Shown here: positions 1 to 11,639 of the stretch, one piece after another
How positions within the stretch are numbered: position 1 is the stretch's first letter
Layout: every line of letters starts with the position of its first letter
Assembly: GCF_042453785.1 (NCBI RefSeq)
Contig: NC_091661.1
Span: 28,077,501-28,141,500 of the forward strand
DNA from: Malus domestica
Taxonomy: Eukaryota > Streptophyta > Magnoliopsida > Rosales > Rosaceae
Direction: 5' to 3'
Length of the DNA: 64,000 nucleotides
Made by a program: the position numbers and the translations under genes
The notes under the pieces: generated by a model
What the model saw: only the letters and a program-made list of their open reading frames with translations
What the model was told of the DNA's origin: nothing
Database searches by the model: none

Positions 1-1110
1 CACGAGATCACACAGAAAACCAATTCCCACACCGGGAACTATTCTGGTCAAGTCATTATACTAGAGCTAACGTCAAATTTTTAAATGTCCTGTAGGTATT
101 TAGTTAGTAGAGTCAACACCAATCTTTTTGAAGGGCCAAACATTAATAGTTTCAAAAGTCTAACCTAATAACGCAAATTTTCGAAAATCCTAAACTCTAA
201 AACCTAAACTAAGCTAATAATTAACTTTAGAAATGATGGACATTACAATAAGTCCGACTAGTTGTTGGCTTGTAGCTTGATCTATAAAATGGTGGAAATT
301 ACAAACATTGAGAACACTTCCCATTATGGTTGATGGTACCCAACTTGCGCCACTTACACTTGGTGCCAATCGAGTTGACTTACTACATAGCCACAAGTTT
401 GTGGCTTGTTCTAGATTTATATCCAACGCATTGGTATTTTTGAATATATTGTTCTAAATTTGTCCCACACTTGCTCACAAATCCGCATTAGTTTTCAACA
501 GAATAAGATCATGAATTGAATAATGGCTGCCAAATCAAGGTCAACTTCTGAGTTCCATTCAGCTTCATGGGTTTTAAAGTATACATATCCCGTTGTCATC
601 TAATACTGGGGTTTAGTATTTATTTTCTTTTACGTGTAAATGAGGTCTTAGTTTTAAATCTCGTGAATAATAAGTTCGATCTCAATTTATTTTTCAGCAC
701 TTTGTGTAACTAAATCTTTTATGCAGAAAAAAAAGGTAGTCATCCATATGAACAAATAAAAAATTAAAAATTAAAAATTAAAAATTAAAAAAAATAAAAA
801 TATCGCAAATAATAATGCATTAAGAAAGTCAAGGATCACTACCCCACAAACACAACAGTATCGCAAATAATATCACAAACAATAATCTCAACATTGATTG
901 TTTTATGACGCCATTCATTCATTTTCCAGCAACGTTTCACGCTACATTACTGTAGTCCATGCAGACTTTCGTGCATGTGCCATGCTTACATGCGTGATGA
1001 ACTTGGTCTTGTTTCAGCCTTAATAATACATAGCATTGATGGAAGAATAAAAAGAGCCGGGGGACACGGCCACCTCTGGCAGCGCCGTCACTTAAGACCT
1101 TGTCGACCAC
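1..1110. other. Spacer upstream of the first receptor kinase
   Basis: AT-rich non-coding sequence. I see no coding feature. A short A-rich tract built on an AAAAATT unit lies at about 757-800. ORFs here are short and show no known motif. Confidence 0.6.
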
Positions 1111-1116
1111 CAATAT

Positions 1117-1124
1117 TATAAATT
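1117..1124 (+). promoter_or_regulatory. TATA box of LRR receptor kinase 1
   Basis: TATAAATT lies 54 bases upstream of the ATG at 1178. The second receptor kinase gene has the same octamer 49 bases before its own ATG, which supports both calls. Confidence 0.55.
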
Positions 1125-1177
1125 TACGTATTCCAACTTAACAGTTTCACCCTCGATCATTGCATACACAACTCAAG

Positions 1178-4100
1178 ATGAAGGTTTTGGTTGTGAATTT
1201 GATTTTCATACACTCAGTTTTCAATATGTTTGTCTGCTGCTTTAGCTCCTCCATCAATCTGATACCCGGTGGGAACGAAACTGATAGGATGGCGTTGCTC
1301 GCCATCAGAGCTCAAATAACGGAGGACCCCAATCAGTTCCTGAGTACATGGAGCGAATCGTCTCATGACTTCTGCCTATGGCGCGGCGTCACATGCAGTC
1401 GAAGGCATCGACAAAGGGTTACTAGGTTGGACCTAGGCGAACAAAACTTGGCGGGCTCCATATCCCCACACATAGGAAATCTAAGCTTCCTAATGGAGCT
1501 GTATTTCCAGAACAACAGTTTGAGCGGCCAAATCCCACCAGAAATTGGGCGTTTGCGTAGATTGCAGGTACTACGTTTGAACATCAATTCACTAAGTGGT
1601 TTTATTCCTGTCAATATATCCAATTGTCTCAACCTCGTTATTCTAAGTTTCGGTTACAATCGGTTAGAGGGTATTATTCCTAGAGAGTTTGGATTCTTCC
1701 CAAAACTCGAAAGACTGGTTCTTCAGTATAATACCTTAGCAGGAGAGATCCCTGACTCATTGGGGAACCTTTCTTCTCTTGATATGCTTGCTTTCTCTGG
1801 AAATAACCTGTCGGGTAAAATCCCTAATTCCCTTGGTCAGTTGACAAAAATAACAATTTTCACATTAGGCTTAAATAATTTGTCTGGTATCATCCCTCCC
1901 TCCATTTCTAATCTGTCCAATCTAGTTATTTTTGACATACAACAAAATCAAATTCGAGGGTCTAATCCATTAGCCTTGACCAAAAGTTCTCCAAATCTCG
2001 AAAGCTTTTTCATTTCTTGGAATCAATTTACCGGATCCATTCCTGTGTCAATATCCAACGGCACAAATTTAGTAGAGTTTCAAGTTCATGGAAACAAACT
2101 AACCGGAAAAGTGCCAAATTTACAGAAGCTTGTTAATCTTGAATTATTGACACTTTACAACAATCAACTCGGAACTGGTACTGATGGCGACATGAGTTTT
2201 GTCTCGGACTTGACCAATGCCACAGAGTTAAAGTGGTTGATTTTGTACCTGAACAACTTTGGAGGGATGTTGCCCACATCCATATCCAATCTCTCAACCA
2301 AGCTTGAAATCTTTGGGGTTCAAGGAAACCATCTATATGGGAACATCCCAGCTGGGATAAGCAACCTTGTCAACTTGCAGTTATTAAGTTTTGGGTTGAA
2401 CAACTTCACAGGTAACATCCCTACAGGCATTGGAAAGCTTACAAGGATTGACCAATTAATTTTTGAAAGCAACCAATTATCAGGGAGCATTCCAATCTCT
2501 CTTGAAAATTTAACAATGTTAAGCAAACTTGAGTTGCAAGGAAATAACCTTCGAGGAAATATCCCTTCAAGCCTAGGGAAATGCCGCATGTTATTGCACC
2601 TGGATCTTTCTCAAAATAACTTGAACGGCACAACACCTCAAGAAGTTGTAGGCCTCACCTCCTTATCAATTTCTTTGAACTTGTCTGGAAACCAGTTAAC
2701 AGGCTCTCTTCCAATGGAGATCGGAAAGTTGATCAATTTAGGCAAATTAGACTTTTCTGATAACATGTTATCAGGAGAACTTCCAAGTAGTCTTGGTTCT
2801 TGTGTGAATTTAGAAGTCATGCAATTGCAAGGCAACTTGTTCAATGGGTCAATTCCTTCCGCGATGGTTTCATTGAGAGGGATTCAATATTTGGACCTTT
2901 CACGCAACAATTTGTCTGGTGAAATTCCACAATTTTTAGAGGGATTTGCTATGAACAGTTTGAACCTATCTTTCAATGAGTTTTGGGGTGAGGTACCAAT
3001 TGAAGGTGTTTTTAAAAATGCGAGTTCGATTTCGGTTGCTGGAAATGCCAGGTTATGCGGTGGTATTTCTAATCTCCAACTTCCGAAGTGCAACTCCAAG
3101 GTGTCCAAGAATGGCAGATTGTCCCCTAGATTGATATTAATAATCTCTTTAGGATCCGGGTTTGCATTTCTTGGAATAGTGATGGTTATTTCCTTTTTAT
3201 TTGTTCGTTCATCAAGAAAGAAACACAAGGGAACTGCACCTAGCACTTTGGGAAACTCTTGTTTGCAAGTGTCTTATAATACTCTGCTCAAAGCAACTGA
3301 TGGGTTCTCTCCAGCTAATTTGATTGGCGTGGGTGGTTTTGGATCTGTGTACAAAGGACTTCTTGACAACTATGAAGCTCAGCCTGTTGCTGTCAAGGTA
3401 TTCAACATGTTACGCCAAGGAGCCTCGAAGAGTTTCATAGCTGAGTGTGAAGCAATGAGAAATATCAGGCACCGAAATCTTGTCAAGGTTATTACTGCAT
3501 GTTCAAGTGTTGATTTTCGTGGTAATGATTTCAAGGCTTTGGTGTATGAGTTCATGGACAACGGGAGCTTAGAGGAGTGGTTGTACCCAACTACGGGAGC
3601 ACCCAAGAATTTGAGTCTTGCTCAGAGGCTCGACATCGCCATTGATGTTGCCTGTGCATTGGATTATCTTCATAATCAATGTGAGACACCAATTGTTCAT
3701 TGTGATCTCAAGCCCAGCAATATTCTTTTGGGAAAAGAATTGACTGGACATGTTTCTGACTTCGGCCTGGTAAGATTTCTCACAGACCAAACCAGTAATG
3801 TTCCGGGAAATCAAACAAGTTCCCTTGGAATAAGAGGATCCGTTGGCTATGCCGCTCCAGGTAAAATGTCCATATGATTCTTTGTTTTGTCTTTTATCCT
3901 TCTTTATACTTGGCCTGGAAATAATGAGTTCAATATGTCGCTCACTTGTGATTTTTGAATTGTAGAGTATGGTATGGGAAGTGAGGTTGCAACAAACGGG
4001 GACATCTACAGCTTTGGCATTCTCTTGTTAGAGATGTTCACGGCGAAGAGGCCCACTGACCACATGTTTAGTGATAGTTTCAACCTCCATAATTTTGTCA

Positions 4101-4351
4101 AGGCGGCTTTGCCTCAGCAAATTACTGAGGTTGCAGATTCACTGCTTCTTCACAAAGGAGGAAACTCGGGCGCAAGCACTAGTACTGCCACTCCCAGTCA
4201 ATGCAGCACGACTATTGAAAAAATCCAAGTGTGTTTGAGTTTAATATTTGGAATTGGAATCGCATGTTCTGTGGAGTCCCCAGGAGACCGAAAGGATATC
4301 AACGAAGCTATATCTGAATTGCTATCTGCAAGGGTTGTTCTTCTTGGATAG
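1178..4351 (+). CDS. LRR receptor-like kinase 1 (LRR-XII, EFR/FLS2/Xa21-like)
   Basis: Two exons, 1178-3860 and 3966-4351, with a GT-AG intron 3861-3965, encode about 1022 residues. A hydrophobic signal peptide comes first, then an LRR N-cap with FCLWRGVTC, about twenty LRRs, a membrane segment (about 651-675) and a kinase domain from about 715 (GVGGFGSVYKG, VAVKVF). The catalytic loop HCDLKPSN has Cys before Asp, so this is a non-RD kinase. The intron splits the APE codons (APEYGMGSE once spliced). An in-frame TTG at 1160 is not needed; ATG 1178 gives a clean signal peptide. Non-RD LRR-XII kinases are known pattern-recognition receptors at the plasma membrane; the ligand here is unknown. The reading frame looks intact. 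DFG is followed by L-V where the second copy has L-A. Confidence 0.93.
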
Positions 4352-4740
4352 AAGATTTTGCCACTATCTTATGGTGCGAGTGTGGCGGTCAACTGTGTTT
4401 CTTCGCATAATGCAAATAGGGGGGCTCCTGTTTAAGGCTGCCTCAGTCCTCACTTTATTAATATTTTTATCTTCTTGTTTTTCAATTTTCGTTTCCTGCC
4501 TCTTGCAGCAGTGAAGTTTTATAGCTGAAGCTGATCAAAAAATCGAAGTGTACACCAATGATGTACATTGTTCTACATAATGTGTAAACCTTTATTTTAG
4601 TCTCAAATTTCAAACACTTAATCCAAGTCGTATGACTAAGATATAAACTTGACAAAGGCGGTAATTGAAGAACCAAACTGGATTCTGAGCATCTACATTT
4701 ACCATCCATGCATGCATTTAGAAAATTTTGACACTTTGAT
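4352..4740. other. 3' flank of receptor kinase 1
   Basis: Non-coding sequence between the stop codon and the receptor-kinase remnant. It probably holds the 3' UTR; I saw no certain polyadenylation signal and no other feature. Confidence 0.5.
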
Positions 4741-4813
4741 CAGTCCAATAATATTACTTAGTGCACACTTTGAATTGTAGAGTACGATATGGGAAGTGAG
4801 GCGTCAACAAATG
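4741..4813 (+). pseudogene. Left half of a dead LRR receptor kinase exon 2
   Basis: Bases 4771-4780 read as an intron end (GAATTGTAG). From 4781 the sequence matches the start of exon 2 in both intact kinases (codons for EY-MGSE, then the Val/Ala-Ser/Thr-Thr-Asn region). It stops at CAACAAATG (4805-4813), where a MITE begins. The rest of the exon resumes at 26659 after the repeated 9-mer. Exon 1 of this copy is absent, so it was already a partial duplicate or later lost that part. Confidence 0.8.
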
Positions 4814-5719
4814 GAGAAATTTTTAGTTATGATAGGAACACGGTTGGTACAACACGTGTTTTTATATAAGTGGTGATAAATTTTATTGTTTAAGTTATTA
4901 ACTTTTTATATTACAACCACCCCCATATTTCCATTTTATTTCTATTTTCCTTGGAACATTATTTAAATTTATCAATTTAATCCCTTATTCTCTTTTAATC
5001 CTAACCCTTGATCTAGATTATGTATTGTTCTTAAACTGCCATGTGGCAGCTCTCTGACTCTCTTCTCTTCCCTCTCTTCCCGAAACACTTTCCAATCTCA
5101 GACACCTCTCTCTTTCACGGGAAACCCTCAAGCATTCTAGAGCTCCGAGAGCTCATCTTTCCTCTTCGAAAAACAAATCAAACCCAACAGTTAACCTCAT
5201 ATCTGGAATCCTTGGAACTTGAGGATCACAGCTATAACCCTGCATGCGTTGGTATAACACCTCTGTGTGTTCTGCCATTGAAGCCGAAAGCTTCAAACCT
5301 CTGAAACTCGAACTCAGGCAAGGCTCACTACTCTATTTCTATTTTTATTGAGCTATTCTCAGTTCAAATGAAGGTTCTAATCAGTGCATGACTTATCTTT
5401 TTGTTTTCCAAAACCCGGCGAGAAAACTCGACGAGTTCCGAGATACACCCAGTCATTCTCGACCACAGTCGAGACTTTATGTGGTATATTTCCATTTCCA
5501 TCATCTCAGCTATTTTTCCTCTTCATTTTGGTACTTGGTTTGGGTTTTAGTTTGCACGTTTGCCGTCGACCAGAACTACAACAGTCCTGGTGTTCTTCCC
5601 CGAGCATACCCAAAGTCACCAGGCCATCAGGCCTTCTTAAACCCACGGGCCTTAGCCTTAATTGAATTAGCCTATTTCCCATTTTGGTTATTTAACATGT
5701 GGACCATGCCCTGCTTGAG

Positions 5720-5925
5720 CCGTGAGTGTGTGTGGAGTGTGCGTGTGTGTGAGTGTGTGTTTGGGCCGTGCCCTGCATGGCCCATGTGTGTGTTTTGGAT
5801 TGTGTGGTGTGTGTGATGTGTTTGTGTAGTGTGTGGGCTGCATGTGTGTGTGCAGGCTTCGTGTATATGCACAGGCTGTGTGTGTGTGTGCACAGTACGT
5901 GTGTGTGAGTGTGGGTTTGGGTTTA
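5720..5925. repeat. TG-rich low-complexity tract
   Basis: Irregular runs of GTGTGT with interspersed GGGCC and CATG motifs. Both strands give open frames made only of repeat-coded His/Thr or Val/Cys residues; these are not genes. It lies in the long solo LTR. Confidence 0.8.
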
Positions 5926-6187
5926 AGCCCAAACCACCTTTTTCACCCTACACCCTTTTAACCTAAAAACCTTAGGATCCTAAAAACCCATTCAACCCAA
6001 ATCCTTTAATTAGTTTTAGTTAAAGTCCAAATCCTTTAGAAAATCCTTTTATTTATTTATTACATTTTTTGTGCTTAGGTGAAGTTGCTAGTGAGGGAAT
6101 TCGTAATCCTTATCCGCACAACTCTAATGCTAAGGAGTATCTGTGAGTGGACCCTTTCTAAAATTTGCATAATTTCATGTTTAATTG

Positions 6188-6708
6188 TGTTGATGCACAA
6201 AATCAGCGAGGACTTTGGTACAACAGAAAGTGTCAGGTTTTGTGACCTTCGCTTGGTTGCTTGGTTGCTTCAGTCACTAGTGAGGATAAGTACGTAAATG
6301 AATAGAGACAGAGAAGCAAACACAGGATGTACGTGGTTCACCCAGATTGGCTACGTCCACGGAGTAGAGGAGTTCTTATTAGTAGTGAAGGGCTTACACA
6401 AGTACAAAGGATCAAGCTCTCAATTTAGTGAGTTCTTGTGAATGATTTAACACAAAATGGCATTAGGAAATATTGTGGGGGAATGACCCCTATTTATAGA
6501 AAAACTTGTAGCTTTGTCACATTGACATGTGTCATGTTATGATTGGTTCTTGATGTTGACACGTGCTGCGCTCTGATTGGCTTCTAATCTTGACACGTGT
6601 CGAGTAGTGATTGGCCTCCTGGTCGGAGGGGAACTCTTCTGGGTCCTTGACAGTATAGCGTTGGCCGGTGCTCGGTAGTTTCGGGATTGGTCAAGTATGG
6701 TACAAACA
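6188..6708 (-). repeat. 3' LTR of the Tat element
   Basis: 521 bp, same length and by eye the same sequence as the copy at 19022-19542. The polypurine tract lies just inside at about 6709-6722 (read on the minus strand as a purine-rich run ending GGGGAGCAC). Confidence 0.92.
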
Positions 6709-8599
6709 GTGCTCCCCTAAGTTCCCGAGTGAGGGAAACTCCTCGGTTGGGGACTTGCAAGATCCAATCCCTTGAGTAATCACGAAACTTCTAAGTACCG
6801 AAGTGTGGTCTGATCTTCATCTGCCCTTCTCTGGAAGTACCTTTCCTCCATCCGGGAATGGTGTATTTAGCTGATGTTGACGCACAAGGTAATGTATCAA
6901 TTTCACTTGAAGCTTAGTTGTAGTTTCGGGCTTAGTCAAGTGTGATACAAACCCTATAGTAGGAGTCCCCCAAGTCGCCGAGCTAGGAGATCTGCCGAAA
7001 GAGGTGACAGACAAGGTAAGCAGTCAAACTTCCAAGTAAGCAACCCAGGATCAGAGGTTTGACGTCGGCTTCCGGTTGATTGTTCTCATTCTCCTTGTCT
7101 CTCATTCAACTGCCAGGATAAGGAGAAGCAAATGGATAAGAGATGATATGAGATACTTTTGCTTTTGAAGAAGTAACTTTCCACAGGCTTATTCTTGAAC
7201 TGTGCTGGAGGGTGTTCTGGTGCCCTTCAGAGTATAAGGCCGACTCAAAAATTTGAGGGTCAAAACAAGTCCATCAAATCTAGAGTACGTTCGACCTTGA
7301 TGATATGGGATACTTTTGCTGTTGACGGAATAATGAATGTGGTATGGAAAGGTGTCGTGCTGTAGTGATCTGTTTCAGCTCACCGTTGAACCTTCTGCTT
7401 CAATCTTTTGCATGGCAGAAGTGGTGTGCAACCTTTGCATTTAAATGGTCCTTCAGAACATTCCTTCATAGTGACTCATCCACGCTTGGCAGCTTCAGTG
7501 TAAAGAGCCAATATCTGATCAACTGTCATGAGGTATTTGCCGGTGGAATTCGTGACCTTGACAGCAGTTGAGGATGAGTACTCGAGAGCAATGCTAAGTA
7601 AGCAACCAGGCAAAGGCTCCAGGCAGTCAGTTCCAAATTGGAGGTTTGATTTCAGGTTCCGACTGACTGCTCTCTTTCTCCTTGTCCTGCAGGTGTGGAC
7701 AAGGACAAAGACAAAGACAGGGAGAAAGCATGATATGGGATACTCTTGCTTTCGACCCTGATGATATGAGATACTCTTGTTCTTGGTGTGGCTTATTTGC
7801 TGAGGTATTATCGGGGGGAAATAAAGCTGAGTATTTCGAGAGGTTATGTTGAGGGTGCCTTTTCGAATGCGAGAAAGGGTTGAGCATTTTTGCAGGTTTG
7901 CCTATCCGTTGAGGAGGGAGGTCAATGTATATAGGGATTTCCCAATAACAAGTAGTAATGCTATTCCTTTACCCTTCTTGGTCACAGCAATGTAGTGGGA
8001 GCTGCCAGCTTCACGTGTTTTAATTTTGTCAGAGCACTTTGAAAAAGTGGTATGTGGTATCTGGAAAGCTGATATTACGTGTGGAGATTACAGACAAGCT
8101 TTATCTAAGGAAATCTGGCTCTCGAAGTTCTGAGAGTTGTGCCTCTTCGGTTTTCGAACAAGCAATCCCGTCGAGTATCTGACTCTAGAGATTCGGAAAG
8201 CGGTGCTACTCCGGTTTTTGAGAAAGTAATTATGTTGGGAGTCTTTTCTCGAATGTGAGTAAAGGTTGGACGTTCTTGCCAACCTGTCTTGCCGGAAAAC
8301 ACGGAGGTCGACACACATAGGGACTTTCCAGTTGTCAAGCAGTGGTGCTGTTCCTTTACCCTTATGGGTAATAGTAGGGTAGCTGGAACTTTGAAATTCT
8401 CGTGCCTAAACTTTGTCAGAAATCTTTGACAAAGTTATATGTGGTACCCGAGGAGTTGATGGTGCATATGGAGAGCGGTGATTGATCAGTAAGATTCACG
8501 TGCTTTCTATTTCACCAGAAATCTTCGACAGAGTGCCCGTAATTTCCGCAAAGCTGATTGTGCATGTGACAGGTGCTGACGAGGCTGCAAAAGCAGGTG

Positions 8600-8812
8600 C
8601 TTCTTCGATTTCTGAGATCGGCCCTCGTGGTCTCTGAGCAGCCCAGCTTTTGAGAAAGCATTCGCCTCTTCGATTTCTGAGATCGGCCCTCGTGGTCTCT
8701 GAGCAGCCCAGCTTTTGAGAAAGCAAACGCCTCTTCGATTTCTGAGATCGGCCCTCGTGGTCTCTGAGCAGCCCAGCTTTTGAGAAAGCAAACGCCTCTT
8801 CGATTTCTGAAG
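8600..8812. repeat. 65-bp tandem repeat, about 3.3 copies
   Basis: The unit starts CCTCTTCGATTTCTGAG and includes GGCCCTCGTGGTCTCTGAGC; it repeats at 65-bp spacing with very few differences. It lies just upstream of the TATA-like box of the antisense ORF and so sits in its promoter region. Confidence 0.88.
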
Positions 8813-8830
8813 CTCCGTCGAGTGCAGATT

Positions 8831-8836
8831 TTTATA
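8831..8836 (+). promoter_or_regulatory. TATA-like box of the antisense ORF
   Basis: TTTATA followed by GAGG, about 115 bases before the ATG at 8950, on the strand opposite to the element's own transcript. Confidence 0.4.
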
Positions 8837-8949
8837 GAGGCTGGCATTAAGTTCCACATCACACTTGAATCTCTACCAGTAGAAGCTCATTTCTTGCACT
8901 TCTAAGATCTTGATTTGTCTGACCTCTTCCTTCTTCAACACATTTGAAA

Positions 8950-9624
8950 ATGTCTGGACCCTCCGACCGTCGTTTTGACTTGAACCTTGGAGAAGAGACA
9001 GCCACGCCTTCTCCAGACAACATATGGCGCCCATCCTTCATATCCCCTACTGGTCCTCTTACCGTTGGGGATTCTGTGATGAAGAATGATATGACCGCTG
9101 CAGTGGTGGCCAGGAACCTTCTCACTCCCAAAGATAATAGACTACTTTCCAAACGGTCTGATGAGTTGGCTGTTAAGGACTCTCTGGCTCTTAGTGTTCA
9201 GTGTGCAGGTTCTGTGTCTAATATGGCCCAACGCCTATTTGCTAGAACCCGCCAAGTTGAATCATTGGCTGCTGAAGTGATGAGTCTCAAACAGGAGATT
9301 AGAGGGCTCAAGCATGAGAATAAGCAGTTGCACCGGCTCGCCCATGACTATGCTACAAACATGAAGAGGAAGCTTGACCAGATGAAGGAATCTGATGGTA
9401 AGGTTTTACTTGATCATCAGCGGTTTGTGGGTTTGTTCCAAAGGCATTTATTGCCTTCGTCCTCTAGGGTTGTACCTGGTAATGATGCTTCAAATGATGA
9501 ACCTCCAATGCCTCCTCCTTCTGGGGTTTTGTCAAGTACTGAGGCTCCGGATAACCACCCTCCGGTGCTTTCTCTTTCTGGGGCTCTACCGACTGCTGAG
9601 ACTTCCCCTAAGCAACCTTTGTGA
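8950..9624 (+). CDS. Antisense ORF of the Tat element, coiled-coil protein
   Basis: 224 codons on the strand opposite to gag-pol. The start is ATG 8950; the in-frame TTG two codons earlier is not needed. The N-terminal part is polar (SGPSDRRFDLNLGEE). Residues near 95-145 form a likely coiled coil (RQVESLAAEVMSLKQEIRGL, then HENKQLHRL). The C-terminal 60 residues are Pro/Ser-rich with two similar PP-SG-L-STE/TAE blocks. I know of no enzymatic domain. Antisense ORFs in the region between pol and the 3' LTR are known from several Tat-group elements, with unknown function. A TATA-like box precedes it and AATAAA (9692-9697) follows it, so it may be an independent transcription unit. Confidence 0.7.
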   Translation: MSGPSDRRFDLNLGEETATPSPDNIWRPSFISPTGPLTVGDSVMKNDMTAAVVARNLLTPKDNRLLSKRSDELAVKDSLALSVQCAGSVSNMAQRLFARTRQVESLAAEVMSLKQEIRGLKHENKQLHRLAHDYATNMKRKLDQMKESDGKVLLDHQRFVGLFQRHLLPSSSRVVPGNDASNDEPPMPPPSGVLSSTEAPDNHPPVLSLSGALPTAETSPKQPL

Positions 9625-9691
9625 AGGCTCCCTTTTGTTTGTTTATTTTGACTCATGTATATGTACATATTTGTGGCTTATCGAAAATATT

Positions 9692-9697
9692 AATAAA
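9692..9697 (+). terminator. Polyadenylation signal of the antisense ORF
   Basis: AATAAA 68 bases after the TGA at 9624, in an AT-rich 3' region. Confidence 0.45.
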
Positions 9698-9825
9698 TAA
9701 GCTTTGCTTCATTTCAACATATTGTGTTAAATACACCAAAGCCTTCTTCATAAAGTTCTTTGAATTTTTGCTTTTGTTGAAACCTGTATTGTTGAAGCTT
9801 TGTGAGTGAAGCATGTAGTTTGAGG

Positions 9826-9990
9826 TAGTGTTCCCTTAATTTCCCGAGTGAGGAAAACTTCTCGGTTGGAGACTTGAAAAATCCAAGTCACTGAGTAGTC
9901 ACGAACTTTTGAGTACCAAGGCGTAGTAGCATATGGTGGGAGTCCCCCAAGTCTCTAGTCGAGGGAGTTGACGAATGAGGTGTCTTGCTA
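9826..9990. repeat. Second copy of PPT-adjacent sequence
   Basis: It resembles 6709-6800 plus 6955-7016: both carry GTG(C/T)TCCC, TTCCCGAGTGAGG-AAACT, CTCGGTTGG-GACTTG and AGTCCCCCAAGT in the same order. The antisense ORF region therefore lies between two direct copies of sequence normally next to the 3' LTR. Confidence 0.65.
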
Positions 9991-10129
9991 ATAGTCCATG
10001 TCGTAAGTACCAAAACTTCATTCTTTTGTTTTCTAAGTGGTAGCCCCGGACTTTTTCTTCATAGATTTTGTTTATGAAGGTTGCTAGGCCCGAATAAGTG
10101 GAATTGCAGAAGGTGTAACCGTTGGTGCA

Positions 10130-10229
10130 TTAACATCATAATGGAAGCATCACAATGATGGAAGCATCACAATGATGAAAGCATCATAATGATGAAAACA
10201 CCATAATGATGAAACATCATAATGATGTT
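10130..10229. repeat. Short tandem repeat, unit near 16-17 bp
   Basis: About six units of the type GAAGCATCA(T/C)AATGAT with small length variation. Confidence 0.8.
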
Positions 10230-10311
10230 TCTTTGGTGGAATTGTTTTTCATTTCCCCTAACAACCGGAATTGTTTTTCAACATAACACCATCATCTGTA
10301 GGTCGAATCAC

Positions 10312-11070
10312 AAAGTTGTCTTCATGAAAGTTGTTCGTTAATTCCTTAACTACAACATATCCAAATTGGAGAGCCATCGGAGCAGTACAACTCCAGAAAT
10401 CCAGGTATGATGAGTGACTGTTTATCATTTGTCTGTCAACCCGTCAGATTTGTTGTGAGCTTTGAAACTCTATTTTCTCTTGCTCAGATCAGCATGCTTT
10501 CTTCATTGAAGTTGTTCCTCAGCTTGTGAACTACAACATATCCAAATTTGAGATCCCTCGGAGCTGTATAACTCAAGAAACTCAGGTATGATGAATGACT
10601 GGTTATTATTTTTCTGTCAACCCGTCAGATTTGTTGTGAGCTTCGAAACTCCATTTTCTCTTGTTCAGATCGGTATGCTTTCTTCATTGAAGTTGTTCCT
10701 CAGCTTGTGAACTACAACATATCCAAATTTGAGATCCCTCGGAGCTGTATAACTCAAGAAACTCAGGTATGATGAATGACTGGTTATTATTTTTCTGTCA
10801 ACCCGTCAGATTTGTTGTGAGCTTCGAAACTCCATTTTCTCTTGTTCAGATCGGTATGCTTTCTTCATTGAAGTTGTTCCTCAGCTTGTGAACTACAACA
10901 TATCCAAATTTGAGATCCCTCGGAGCTGTATAACTCAAGAAATTCAGGTATGATGAATGACTGGTTATTATTTGTCTGTCAACCCGTCAGATTTGTTGTG
11001 AGCTTCGAAACTCCATTTTCTCTTGTTCAGATCGGTATGCTTTCTTCATTGAAGTTGTTCCTCATCGACC
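10312..11070. repeat. 181-bp tandem repeat, about four copies
   Basis: The marker CTTCATTGAAGTTGTTCCTC recurs at 10501, 10682, 10863 and 11044, exactly 181 bp apart, with a more diverged first copy at about 10320. The inner copies are nearly identical, the outer ones more diverged, as expected for unequal exchange or slippage. Confidence 0.92.
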
Positions 11071-11639
11071 CTTTCATAACATATCAAAAATTCAGGATGA
11101 ACTAACGGTTAAATATTTCCAGATCTTCGAAACATCACAACAGCTTCGAAATCTGCAAGAAGCCGACTATCATGTTTGGAGCTTCAACACTTTAATTTCC
11201 GTCGCTCAAACAGAAATGGTTCCTTCTTGAAAGTTGTTCATATGCTCAAGAACTATAGGGTGTCCAAAATTCAGCTCCATTGGAGAAGAGCAGAGGTTGC
11301 AGAAATTTGATAGATGAAAGGAGGCGGAAGAGGGAGAGAGAGAAAAAGTCTCCTGGGTTGGATTTCTATTTTGGGGCAGATTCCAATTTTTGTAGCACCT
11401 TCATTATTGATGAATTGCTTGTACTTTTGTCCATTATGAAATTTGGGACTTTGGCTTGTTGTTGGATCTATTATAATATGTTTGGGAACATATATAAGTG
11501 AATAAATAAGAAGGAAAATTGTGGGCCCTTGTGGGTGTAAAACAAAAAATGTTTATGTTTACCCAAGTGTTTTTGTACAAGTTCAAGGGCATCTTGGGTT
11601 TTGTGAACAAAATTTGTTTATTTGGAGCAAGGTTTTGTG

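Larger units (their letters stand above)
6709..8860. other. Tat element, non-coding part next to the 3' LTR
   Basis: No gene of its own. It contains diverged internal repeats: a segment at about 7840-8060 recurs at about 8228-8450 (period near 390 bp). The phrase GATATGGGATACT and close variants occur at about 7150, 7300, 7735 and 7765. At 6917-6952 there is a degenerate copy of the LTR terminus (TAGTTTCGGG...GATACAAAC) followed by PPT-like sequence. Confidence 0.6.

Noticed and set aside
1160-1177. Earlier start of receptor kinase 1
   Set aside because: The codon is TTG; the ATG at 1178 starts a normal signal peptide. The same holds for 27849 in receptor kinase 2, 43475 (GTG) and 49828 (GTG) in the PMEI genes.
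5672-5932. His/Thr-rich ORF
   Set aside because: Translation of a TG-rich tract inside an LTR.
8600-8812. Coding repeats in minus-strand frames
   Set aside because: The open frames on all minus frames arise only because the 65-bp unit lacks stops; there is no start context or domain.
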